Source of the DNA: Verrucomicrobiia bacterium | Lineage (GTDB): Bacteria > Verrucomicrobiota > Verrucomicrobiia > Limisphaerales > Pedosphaeraceae | Assembly (NCBI GenBank): GCA_036268055.1 | Contig: DATAUW010000017.1 | Coordinates: 496,001 to 560,000, forward strand | Direction: 5' to 3' | Length of the DNA: 64,000 nucleotides | Shown here: positions 54,345-62,493 of the stretch, piece by piece | How the letters are laid out: each line of letters begins with the position of its first letter | Position numbering within the stretch: the stretch's first letter is position 1 | Position numbers and translations under genes: made by a program | Notes under the pieces: model-generated | The model's database searches: none | Seen by the model: only the letters and a program-made list of their open reading frames with translations | Told to the model about the DNA's origin: nothing

Positions 54345-54490
54345 GGGGAGCGCACGCGCCCTCGCGTGCAGTGGTTGGCGCCCTCGCCAGCCACATCCGA
54401 GATGACCGGAAAATTCGCACATTTCCTTTAAAACTCGCTCACCCAACCACCATCGGCGAGGGCGCCGATGGCAGCACGCGAGGACACATG
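54345..54490. repeat. REP-like double hairpin, inverted pair (copies 2 and 3)
   Basis: Copy 2 (54345-54396) has GCACGCG-CCCT-CGCGTGC and a 10-bp stem GTGGTTGGCG-CCCT-CGCCAGCCAC. Copy 3 (54450-54490), in the opposite direction, has a 9-bp stem CCATCGGCG-AGGG-CGCCGATGG beside a decayed GCACGCG arm. The rest of 54219-54603 holds no gene. Arranged face to face, they resemble a REPIN. Confidence 0.8.
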
Positions 54491-54603
54491 GCCACATTCA
54501 ACCACCTCGCAATTAAATTGTAACCTCCCGCCCTTCATTTCCGTATGCCTCAATGTGGTCGAGGCATAAAGCCATCCGATCTCGCGATTATTATTATTAT
54601 TTT

Positions 54604-55563
54604 ATGAAATCAATTTTTCAAAGATTCACCCTTGGCGTCACCCTCGCATGCGCAACCGGCTTCTCCGTCTGCGCCGCCCCATTGCAACGCACCGACGTGA
54701 TGGCCGACCCCGCCTGGTTATTGCATCTCGACGCCGATGCCCTGCGCCCCACCGCCATCGGCAAATATATTCTCGCTCAACTGGACAAGCCGGAAGCCAG
54801 GGACAAACTCGCCGACCTGCAAGCCATTTTCAGCATTGACATTCGGACCCAGCTTCACGGCTTCACGCGCTATGGCACGACTCCCTCACCCGAAGACGGC
54901 GTGTTGATCGCCTACGCGGATTTTGATGCCGAGCGTCTTGTCACCCTGGCCAAGGGCGTGGGCGAATATCAAAGCACTCATCATAATAAGCACGTCATCC
55001 ATAGCTGGGTTGTCAAAAAGAAAGTGGAAGGGGGCGAGGACAGTTCGCGCGTCTTCGCGAGCATCGTGGGAAACCGCGTTGTCTTTAGCCGGCGCGAAAC
55101 CGATGTCGCAAAAGTGTTGGACGTCATGGATGGCGCATCGCCAAGTCTTGCCTCGGGAGCGGCGTTCCCGGAACTAGGTGCTCCGGGCGACAGCTATTTC
55201 CTCGAAGCCGCCGCGACCAAAATAAATTTCCCCAACTCCAATCCCAGCGCCGCCATTTTGAAACTTTCCAAAAGTGTTCAACTCACTTTTGGCGAAACGC
55301 ACGAACAACTTCACGGCGCGCTGACCCTCATCGCGGACAACGAAGACGTCGCCCAACACATCCTCTCCATCGCCCAGGGTTTGATCGCGCTGATGAAAAT
55401 CCAAACCGACAAATCGGACATCGTCGCCATTGCCAATGCCCTCGCGGTGAAGCAAAATGGTTCCAGCGTGATCGTGACCCTTGCTTTGCCCGCTGATAAA
55501 GTCGTCACCATTATCAAGGCTGACGCCGCGCGTAAAGCGGCCGCTCGCGATGCAAATCAATAA
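54604..55563 (+). CDS. Secreted protein of unknown function, upstream of a sigma factor
   Basis: 319 residues from ATG 54604, with signal peptide MKSIFQRFTLGVTLACATGFSVCA. The mature part has WLLHLDADALRPTAIGKYILAQL, GFTRYGTTPSPEDGVLIAYADFD and FGETHEQLHGALTLIADNEDVAQHI, with strands in a DUF3352-like pattern. I do not recognise a specific family. It lies 30 bp before an ECF sigma factor in the same direction and may be part of its operon. The start follows an unusual ATT-rich run. Confidence 0.75.
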   Translation: MKSIFQRFTLGVTLACATGFSVCAAPLQRTDVMADPAWLLHLDADALRPTAIGKYILAQLDKPEARDKLADLQAIFSIDIRTQLHGFTRYGTTPSPEDGVLIAYADFDAERLVTLAKGVGEYQSTHHNKHVIHSWVVKKKVEGGEDSSRVFASIVGNRVVFSRRETDVAKVLDVMDGASPSLASGAAFPELGAPGDSYFLEAAATKINFPNSNPSAAILKLSKSVQLTFGETHEQLHGALTLIADNEDVAQHILSIAQGLIALMKIQTDKSDIVAIANALAVKQNGSSVIVTLALPADKVVTIIKADAARKAAARDANQ

Positions 55564-55593
55564 AATAATCTAAACAACTGGAGTTCGATCAAC

Positions 55594-56253
55594 TTGGCTG
55601 AAGAACTTCCATCCATCTCCGACGAGGAACTGGCTCGCGAAACGCAGGCCGGTTCGCTCGCCGCGTTTGAGCAACTGGTTTATCGTTATGAGCATCGTAT
55701 CTATGCGTTCATATTTCAATTTTGCCGCAACCCGACCGACGCCCGCGAAGCCACACAAGACACCTTTGTAAAAGCATTTCAAAACATCGGACGATTCGAC
55801 ACGCGCCGCGTTTTTGCGCCGTGGCTCTTTACCATCGCGCGCCGGATCTGCATAGACCGCCATCGCGCCGCGCCCGTCATCGCCGATTCACAAATCCCGG
55901 AACTCCCTGAAATTCCCGACCCGTCCCAAGTCGCCGCGCGCCGCGAAGCCGGGCAGGATTTGTGGCGATTGGCCCGGCAACATTTGAAGACCAATCAATA
56001 TCAAGCGTTGTGGCTTCATTATGTCGAAGACCTGGACGTGGCGCAAATCGCTCAAACGCTCGGCAAAACCAAAGTCCACGTCAAAGTGATGCTCTTCCGC
56101 GCGCGCCAGATTCTTGGCCGCGAATTAAAATCAAACGCCGCGTGCGGCGAACCGATTTCGCGAATCAATTCAAAGACCGATCATGCCCTTGCCGAAAAAC
56201 GGCCTTCTGCTTTTCTGGAATCAAAATTATTGGCCAAGGAGAAAATAATATGA
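55594..56253 (+). CDS. ECF RNA polymerase sigma factor
   Basis: 219 residues with a TTG start preceded by GGAG at ten bases. Sigma region 2 is FEQLVYRYEHRIYAFIFQFCRNPTDAREATQDTFVKAFQNIGRFD (about 30-74) and region 4 is TNQYQALWLHYVEDLDVAQIAQTLGKTKVHVKVMLFRARQIL. The extra about 45 C-terminal residues are unusual. It recognises promoters on demand, and its stop overlaps the next start (ATGA), as in sigma/anti-sigma pairs. Confidence 0.93.
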   Translation: MAEELPSISDEELARETQAGSLAAFEQLVYRYEHRIYAFIFQFCRNPTDAREATQDTFVKAFQNIGRFDTRRVFAPWLFTIARRICIDRHRAAPVIADSQIPELPEIPDPSQVAARREAGQDLWRLARQHLKTNQYQALWLHYVEDLDVAQIAQTLGKTKVHVKVMLFRARQILGRELKSNAACGEPISRINSKTDHALAEKRPSAFLESKLLAKEKII

Positions 56254-56765
56254 AAACGTGGTTCTTAAAATTCCTGGTTTCAAATTCCCTCAATGACCGC
56301 CGTCCCTTGCCGCCCACGCTGGAACGGGTCGTTAGTCAGTCGCCATCGGCGCAGCGTTTCCGGGAAGAGTCCCAAACCTTGGATCAGCGACTCAAAAATC
56401 AATCACCCATTCCAGAAGCTCCGGCGTTTCTTCACACCTCGATCATGCGTTCGGTATCGGCTTCTGCAAAAGTTCCCGCAACGCAAAACCGTTTCTCGAT
56501 ATTTCACGTAGTCCGCTATGTCTGCCTCGCTTCGCTGGTCTTATTAGCCGTCTTCGTGTCAGTCCGCGTTTTCACTCATGCACTCGCAAAAGAAAAATCG
56601 TCCGAACCGCCCGCGTTCGCCGCCGCCGATTCCGCTTTGGAATTAGGCGGAAATATTTTAAGCGAAGCTCCCTCCGCCGCTATCAGCCCGTTGTACGATG
56701 AAGCCGCGCACCTCGACCACGACATGGCGAGCACCAAACAATTTCTCCTTGCGAGCCTCCCTTGA
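56250..56765 (+). CDS. Putative anti-sigma factor, single-pass membrane protein
   Basis: 171 residues. A cytoplasmic part of about 85 residues (with no clear ZAS zinc motif) leads to one membrane helix (VVRYVCLASLVLLAVFVSVRVF) and a periplasmic tail of about 60. It overlaps the sigma gene by 4 bases. The layout suggests it holds the sigma factor at the membrane, although no sequence motif proves it. Confidence 0.7.
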   Translation: MKTWFLKFLVSNSLNDRRPLPPTLERVVSQSPSAQRFREESQTLDQRLKNQSPIPEAPAFLHTSIMRSVSASAKVPATQNRFSIFHVVRYVCLASLVLLAVFVSVRVFTHALAKEKSSEPPAFAAADSALELGGNILSEAPSAAISPLYDEAAHLDHDMASTKQFLLASLP

Positions 56766-56850
56766 AGCGCGTCCCACGAGTCCGTGGCCAGATTCGGCGC
56801 TAAGAGCCGCGGATCTTGGGGCAGATATTCCGGGTTTTATTGCGTTAACA

Positions 56851-57531
56851 TCAGCGCGCTTCGCTGCGTTTCCGTTGCTGATAAATAAAGTACGCCAGCC
56901 CCACAGTTCCCGTCACTGTTGCAGGCACCAATAAAACATTATTTCCAAGCCTGCCAAAACCCGCCGCACCCAGAATCGTCCCGCCCAAAAACGATGCGAG
57001 CAACAAAACGTACAACTGCAACCGCCGGGTGTCCACTTTCAGTCCCGCCAGCAGTTGCCCCAGAAATATTCCGATGTCCGTGAACAATCCCGACACATGC
57101 GTCGTCCGCAACACCGCGCCGCTGTACGTGCTCACCATTCCGTTTTGCAGTCCGCATGCGCATGATGCCAGGTACATTCCGGTTTCGCGGTTGCGATTCA
57201 AAAATGGCACCGCCGCAAACAGAAACGCCGCTTCAAACAGGAGCGCGAAACCGTAACGCCGTCCCAATTTCAAAGTGCTGTCCTTCACCAAATAACCGCT
57301 GAAAATGCAACCCACGAGAAACGCGCCGATCACCATGATAAAATGCCGAAGGTTCTCCACGTCACCCTGCGCAATCGCGATTCCCAGCAGGGTCGTGCTG
57401 CCGGTCAGATGGGTGACGCCATGATGCTCGAAGCTTAGGAATCCCACCGCATTGATCGCGCCTGCCATCAACGCCATCACCGAACTTCCCAGCCAGACCC
57501 ACCGTGGAAGTTTGCTAATCATGACGGACAA
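56851..57531 (-). CDS. YoaK/DUF1275 family membrane protein
   Basis: 226 residues, six to seven helices. AINAVGFLSFEHHGVTHLTGSTTLLGIAIAQGD, GCIFSGYLV and CACGLQNGMVSTYSGAVLRTTHVSGLFTDIGIFLG are the conserved DUF1275 blocks. An ATG nine bases on (57522) is an alternative start. The function is unknown; members are sometimes placed with transporters. It is divergent from the sulfatase at 57675. Confidence 0.9.
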   Translation of the reverse strand: MSVMISKLPRWVWLGSSVMALMAGAINAVGFLSFEHHGVTHLTGSTTLLGIAIAQGDVENLRHFIMVIGAFLVGCIFSGYLVKDSTLKLGRRYGFALLFEAAFLFAAVPFLNRNRETGMYLASCACGLQNGMVSTYSGAVLRTTHVSGLFTDIGIFLGQLLAGLKVDTRRLQLYVLLLASFLGGTILGAAGFGRLGNNVLLVPATVTGTVGLAYFIYQQRKRSEAR

Positions 57532-57674
57532 TTTTCCCCGGATTAAAAACCATCTGCCACTTGTAACCTATCCCGACTTGAATTCAAATCCTTTGCCATC
57601 GTCTCCGCGACAATCTTCACTGCATAAAAAAGCATTGGCCGTCCGCGCAAAAATTCGTTATCTCGATAGTAGAA

Positions 57675-59168
57675 ATGATCTCCGCGAAACCATCCCGCGT
57701 ATCCAGAATCTATACGGCCCTCGCGCCGTTGATTTTCTTTCTGGCAATTCTTTCCACCAAACCCGCACCCGGCGCGGAACGACCGCCGAACATCGTGATC
57801 ATTCTCACCGACGACCAAGGCTACGCCGATATCGGCAAATTCGGCGCCGAAGGCTTCGACACGCCCAATTTGAATCGCATGGCGGACGAGGGCGTGATCT
57901 TCAGAAATTTTCACGACGCTCAACCGATCTGCTCCGCTTCGCGTGCGGCGCTGCTGACCGGTTGTTATCCGAACCGCATCGGCATCCACGGCGCCCTCGG
58001 GCCGCATTCGAAAGTCGGCATTGGCGATGGCGAAGTGACGCTCGCGCAACTGCTCAAGCAAAAGGGTTACGCAACCGCGATGTTCGGGAAATGGCATCTT
58101 GGCGATTCGCCCCAGTTCATGCCGATGCAGCATGGGTTTGATCAATATTTCGGCCTGATGCTCTCGTGCGACTTCTGGCCGGGCCAGCCGGATTTGATCA
58201 CGAATTTTCCGCCTACCATGGTGGCCATCAAACGCGAATATCCAAATCTGCCGATCTACGACGGCGACAAAATTTTCCGTCCCGAAATGTCCATTGATGA
58301 TTTGAATCACCTCACCACCTGGTACACCGAGCGCGCTGTAAAATTCATCGCGCAGAACAAATCGCATCCGTTTTTTCTCTACGTGGCCCACAGCATGCCG
58401 CATGTGCCGCTCGGTGTGAGCGACAAATTTCGCGGCAAAACCAAGCGCGGCCTTTACGGCGATGTCATCGAGGAAATTGATTGGTCTGCCGGGCAGATTT
58501 TGACCGCCCTCAAGGAAAACGGCGTTGACGAAAATACCTGGGTCATCTTCGCGTCGGACAATGGCCCGTGGCTGAACTACGGCAACCACGCCGGGTCCGC
58601 CAAGCCTTTGCGCGAAGGCAAAGCCACGAATTGGGAAGGCGGCACGCGCGTTCCCTGCCTCATGCGCTGGCCCGGCCACATTCCCGCCGGCGCGGAAACC
58701 TGGGACATGCTGATGACCATTGATCTGTTCCCCACGATTGCCAAAGTCACCGGCGCAACTTTGCCGGGGCACAAGATTGATGGCTTGGATATCTGGCCGA
58801 TTATTTCCCGCCAGCCCGGCGCGAAAAATCCCCACGACGCCTACTCATTTTATTATCACGTGGACGACCTCGAAGCCATGACCACCAGCGACGGCCGCTG
58901 GAAACTGCAATTTCCCCACACTTACCAAACCCTTGCCGGACAGCCCGGTGGCACCAACGGCGTGCCCGTTCCATATTCGCATCGCAAAATAGAAAAAGAA
59001 GAACTCTACGATCTCGCCAACGACATCGGCGAAACCACCGACGTCTCCGCGCAACACCCCGACATCGTGAAAAAACTCGAAGCCGCTGCCGAAGCCTCCC
59101 GCACCGACCTCGGCGATGGTTTGACGAAGCGCCGCGGCGCCGGGTTGCGCAGTCCGGGACGTTTGTGA
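57675..59168 (+). CDS. Secreted type I sulfatase
   Basis: 497 residues with signal peptide (IYTALAPLIFFLAILSTKPAPGA). The formylglycine motif is C86-S-A-S-R in PICSASRAALLTG, and the other metal and substrate residues lie in LTDDQGYADIG, MFGKWHLGD, IFASDNGPW and GGTRVPCLMRWPG. This is an arylsulfatase A-like enzyme that needs a formylglycine-forming enzyme to become active. It is 35% larger at the C-terminal side than minimal members. Sulfated polysaccharides are likely substrates. Confidence 0.94.
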   Translation: MISAKPSRVSRIYTALAPLIFFLAILSTKPAPGAERPPNIVIILTDDQGYADIGKFGAEGFDTPNLNRMADEGVIFRNFHDAQPICSASRAALLTGCYPNRIGIHGALGPHSKVGIGDGEVTLAQLLKQKGYATAMFGKWHLGDSPQFMPMQHGFDQYFGLMLSCDFWPGQPDLITNFPPTMVAIKREYPNLPIYDGDKIFRPEMSIDDLNHLTTWYTERAVKFIAQNKSHPFFLYVAHSMPHVPLGVSDKFRGKTKRGLYGDVIEEIDWSAGQILTALKENGVDENTWVIFASDNGPWLNYGNHAGSAKPLREGKATNWEGGTRVPCLMRWPGHIPAGAETWDMLMTIDLFPTIAKVTGATLPGHKIDGLDIWPIISRQPGAKNPHDAYSFYYHVDDLEAMTTSDGRWKLQFPHTYQTLAGQPGGTNGVPVPYSHRKIEKEELYDLANDIGETTDVSAQHPDIVKKLEAAAEASRTDLGDGLTKRRGAGLRSPGRL

Positions 59169-59204
59169 AATCGGCCTTCAGGCTGAATCACATCCAAACT
59201 CGGC

Positions 59205-59804
59205 TCACCCTTCTTTGTGCGTCAGGTCGTCGAAATCCCGGCGCACACTTTCCAGGCGCTTCCGGTATTGCTCCGCGTCGCCGTATTCGAAAAAATGCGA
59301 ATAGCGGCTATGGGTGGACTTCACTCGCAACGCGTGTTTGATGGGACACCAATATTGTTCCGTCCGGCCCGCTACCTCCTGCACATACGCCAGCACGCCG
59401 TTCACATACTCACAATACCCGCAGTTCCACTTTTCCATCCAGTTCAGGTAGGCTAATTTTCGCCGGTCCATCAGCACGTAATCCTTCCGAACTACTTTGG
59501 GAATGCCGTACACGGGAAAGCAGACGAATTGAAATACCCCGGCCACAAGATCAATGAAGACCACTGGCAAAGCACAAAACAATAACATGGGCGTGGTGAG
59601 CACAGTCAGCGGTTTGGAATCATAAAGATAGCGCGTGAATTTTTTCACCAGCCGCTCGTGCGCGGCTTGCACGCCTTCGTGAAAGCGAACCTTTCGATCC
59701 TGTACCGTGTAACGAAAGTCCTGTTGCTTTTTTCTCGCTTCGTCCGGCAATTCTTTCTCGAGTTGTTTGATGCGTTCGAGTATTCCGTCGAGCTTGTCGT
59801 TCAT
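59205..59804 (-). CDS. Membrane-anchored protein of unknown function
   Basis: 199 residues: an N-terminal coiled coil (LDGILERIKQLEKELPDEARKKQQDF), two hydrophobic stretches (LTVLTTPMLLFCALPVVFIDLVAGVFQFVCFPVYGI), then a Cys-containing segment (KWNCGYCEYVNGVLAYVQEVAGRTEQYWCPIKHA) with C-x2-C. The three Cys and one His near the end could bind a metal. No family recognised. It converges with the sulfatase gene. Confidence 0.75.
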   Translation of the reverse strand: MNDKLDGILERIKQLEKELPDEARKKQQDFRYTVQDRKVRFHEGVQAAHERLVKKFTRYLYDSKPLTVLTTPMLLFCALPVVFIDLVAGVFQFVCFPVYGIPKVVRKDYVLMDRRKLAYLNWMEKWNCGYCEYVNGVLAYVQEVAGRTEQYWCPIKHALRVKSTHSRYSHFFEYGDAEQYRKRLESVRRDFDDLTHKEG

Positions 59805-59964
59805 GGTATTTTGTTCTGGCTTTCTGTATGATGGAATCTATCCCAGATTCGACGCGACCGGCAGTAATTTGTTGATTGGCTCATTATCGCAACGAAGCGC
59901 ACAACGAATTGGCTGCAAAACTACTTGCCTCTTCCCGTGAGTGAGGCATAATAACCGCCCGTTT

Positions 59965-60040
59965 GGGTTGGTAGCTCAGTTGGTAGAGCAGTGCCCTTTT
60001 AAGGCATTGGTCCAGGGTTCGAGTCCCTGCCAACCCACCA
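59965..60040 (+). tRNA. tRNA-Lys (UUU)
   Basis: A full cloverleaf: acceptor GGGTTGG with CCAACCC, D arm GCTC..GAGC, anticodon stem GTGCC/GGCAT around loop CTTTTAA (anticodon TTT), T arm CAGG-GTTCGAG-TCCCTG, and an encoded CCA end at 60038-60040. It stands alone. Confidence 0.97.
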
Positions 60041-60087
60041 CTTTTTATTTATAACTGCCTCGCCGAACGCAGTTTCGGGAGTGTCAC

Positions 60088-61419
60088 ATGAAATCTCCGC
60101 TCCTTGAGCAAATCGTCAGCGCGGTTCTCTACGAGGGATATATTTTGTATCCTTACCGGAGTTCCTCGATCAAAAATAAACGCGAACGCTTTACCTTTGG
60201 CCGCATCTATCCAAAGGATTACAGCGATTCGCAAAAAGGCGCCGAGCCGTGCGCGAACCTTACGGAATGCCTCCTGAAACCCGCCAGCGAAACCGTCTCG
60301 GTCGAAATTATCGCAGGCTTCCTGCAACCTATATGGCGCGAAGTCGGTTATCTTTCCGGCGCGGACAAATCATTTCGTCGAGTTGATCAATTATCCGTGG
60401 GGAACGTCGTCCATCATTCGTGGCAGGAAGCTGTCGAGCGTAAAATTCCAGTTGCACTTGGACCATTGAGCGCGTCAGAAACCCGGCACGCTACGGTTCC
60501 GTTTGCTTTTGACGCGTCGCGCACCGTCGAAATGCTGGGCATCGAAACCAGTGCTGAAGCAGCGGTCATTCAACGCCGCCTCGAAGCCGTCTCCGGCGTG
60601 ATCGAAATAGCTGCGGCTCCGCTTCCCGGCGGCATTCTCAAAATCAGTGTGCGGATTTGCAACCTCACGCCGATGAGCGCGCCGGATTGTGAAAGTCAGG
60701 ACGCCGTCATCATGCGCACATTCGCTTCCACGCACGCGGTTCTTCACGCCATCGGCGGCGAATTTATTTCCCTGCTCGAACCGCCGGATGAATTTGCAGA
60801 CGCGGCGGCGGCTTGCAAAAACACCGGCGTCTGGCCCGTGCTCGTTGGCGACAAACAAAAAGCCGAGCGCGACACGCTCCTTTCTTCGCCGATCATTCTT
60901 TATGATTATCCAGAGATCGCTGCGGCCAGCAAAGGCAGTTTTTTTGATGGCACCGAGATTGATGAGATTCTGACGTTGCGGGTGATGACCATGACCGACG
61001 CCGAAAAACTGGAGATGCGCCAGGTGGATGAATTTGCGCGCGGAATTTTGGAGCGCAGCGAGTCCGCCACGGCTGAGGATTTTCTAAAGATGCACGGCGT
61101 CATGCACGGCGCAAAAAATGTCGAGGAGTTTTTCAATCCCACCCGGCCGCTGCAAGAGGTCGCGCTCAGCGGAAGAAAACTCAAGGCGGGCGACCGTGTG
61201 CGCATCCAGCCCAAACGCCGCGCCGATGCCATTGACATGCTGATCGCCGGCAAAATCGGCATCATTGAAGCCATCGAACAGGACGCCGAGGAAGGCATCC
61301 ATCTCGCGCTGGTTCTTGAAGACGATCCCGGCAAGGACATGGGCCTCGCGCGGCAAACGGGGCATCGTTTTTTTTACGGTTTGGATGAAGTCGAACCGCT
61401 CGCGGACGCGGCGACGTGA
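60088..61419 (+). CDS. Conserved protein of unknown function, possibly hydrogenase-linked
   Basis: 443 residues, no signal peptide. The N-terminus LEQIVSAVLYEGYILYPYRSSSIKNKRERFTFGRIYPKDYS recalls a family I remember near [NiFe]-hydrogenase gene sets, but I cannot confirm this. The C-terminus (GRKLKAGDRVRIQPKRRADAIDMLIAGKIGIIEAIEQDAEEGIHLALVLEDDPGKDMG) has a beta-barrel-like, SH3-type pattern. No hydrogenase gene is in the window. It follows tRNA-Lys by 47 bp. Confidence 0.6.
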   Translation: MKSPLLEQIVSAVLYEGYILYPYRSSSIKNKRERFTFGRIYPKDYSDSQKGAEPCANLTECLLKPASETVSVEIIAGFLQPIWREVGYLSGADKSFRRVDQLSVGNVVHHSWQEAVERKIPVALGPLSASETRHATVPFAFDASRTVEMLGIETSAEAAVIQRRLEAVSGVIEIAAAPLPGGILKISVRICNLTPMSAPDCESQDAVIMRTFASTHAVLHAIGGEFISLLEPPDEFADAAAACKNTGVWPVLVGDKQKAERDTLLSSPIILYDYPEIAAASKGSFFDGTEIDEILTLRVMTMTDAEKLEMRQVDEFARGILERSESATAEDFLKMHGVMHGAKNVEEFFNPTRPLQEVALSGRKLKAGDRVRIQPKRRADAIDMLIAGKIGIIEAIEQDAEEGIHLALVLEDDPGKDMGLARQTGHRFFYGLDEVEPLADAAT

Positions 61420-61461
61420 AAAGATTTTCGGCAGTGAAAAGTATTTTGGCAGCGTGAAGCG

Positions 61462-62493
61462 TTAGACGACTTCGCATTGGCCGTCAATCCGCACACGCAC
61501 AAGCTGGCCAAGCTTTAATTTTTCATCGCGGGCAAAAACTCGCAGAAGCGCGCCGCCGACGCGTACGGCCGCCACTTGTTGAACTACCCGCATTTCCGGG
61601 GGACGCAATTCGAGGGAAACAATTTCTCCTTCCACCGCTCCGGCGTCGTTGACAATCACCGGCTGGGCCGGCCTTACCAAAACCCGCACCGGCCCGGACG
61701 CCGCGCTGCCCGTGACGCGAATTTTTCCGAATGGAGTTTGCGCTTCACCAGTCGCGACGATTTCGCCATTTACGATTTGCCCAAGGCCAAGACAGCGAAC
61801 CGCTGCGGAGTGCGGCGGCCTTGCGAGAATGGATTCGAGTTGGTCATACGCAACCGTCGCGCCTTTTTCCAGGACCAAAACTTTTTGCGCCAGATTCAAG
61901 GCGTCGTCGCGCGAATGCGTCACGAGGATAAGTGTGGTCTCACTTTTTTCGAGCAGCGAGCGCAGCAAGTCGCGCATCTCGGCGCGTTTTTCATCGTCGA
62001 GACTGGCGAACGGTTCGTCCATCAACAAAATTTTCGGCTGCTGCGCCAGCGCGCGAGCGAGAGCGATGCGCTGGCGTTCGCCGCCGGAAAGTTGGTCGAG
62101 CGGCGCGTTTTCGCGATGCCCCAGGCCAATGCGATTCAACAATTCGCGCGCCTTTTCCACGCCGCCGCGGCCGCGCGCCGCGAAAGAAATCTGATCGAGC
62201 GCGCGCAAATGCGGAAACAGCGCGAGCCCTTGAAACACCAGCGCGATTCCGCGATGCTCCGGCGCGATCAAAATTTTTCCCGCCTGCGCCGCCGCCTTTC
62301 CCGCAACAAAAATTTCCCCCGACGTCGGCGCTTCGAGCCCGGCGATCAAGCGCAGCAATGTCGTTTTGCCGCTGCCTGACGGGCCGAGAATGGCAAGGCG
62401 TTCGCCCGCCCCGACGGCAAAATTGGCATCGCACAAAACTCTCGTGCCGTTGAACGCCTGGCTGATATTCGCAATGCGAAGGACTTCGTTCAT
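61462..62493 (-). CDS. ABC transporter ATP-binding protein (Fe3+/thiamine/spermidine type)
   Basis: 343 residues from ATG 62493, which overlaps the permease stop as ATGA; a longer frame upstream is Arg-rich and lies within the permease. Walker A is GPSGSGKTT (37-45), the signature is LSGGERQRIALARAL, Walker B is ILLMDEPFASLD and the switch His is in VTHSRDD. A C-terminal TOBE-like domain (VRVLVRPAQPVIV...LGQLVRVRIDGQCEVV) is present. It powers the permease next to it; the binding protein is not in view. Confidence 0.93.
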   Translation of the reverse strand: MNEVLRIANISQAFNGTRVLCDANFAVGAGERLAILGPSGSGKTTLLRLIAGLEAPTSGEIFVAGKAAAQAGKILIAPEHRGIALVFQGLALFPHLRALDQISFAARGRGGVEKARELLNRIGLGHRENAPLDQLSGGERQRIALARALAQQPKILLMDEPFASLDDEKRAEMRDLLRSLLEKSETTLILVTHSRDDALNLAQKVLVLEKGATVAYDQLESILARPPHSAAVRCLGLGQIVNGEIVATGEAQTPFGKIRVTGSAASGPVRVLVRPAQPVIVNDAGAVEGEIVSLELRPPEMRVVQQVAAVRVGGALLRVFARDEKLKLGQLVRVRIDGQCEVV

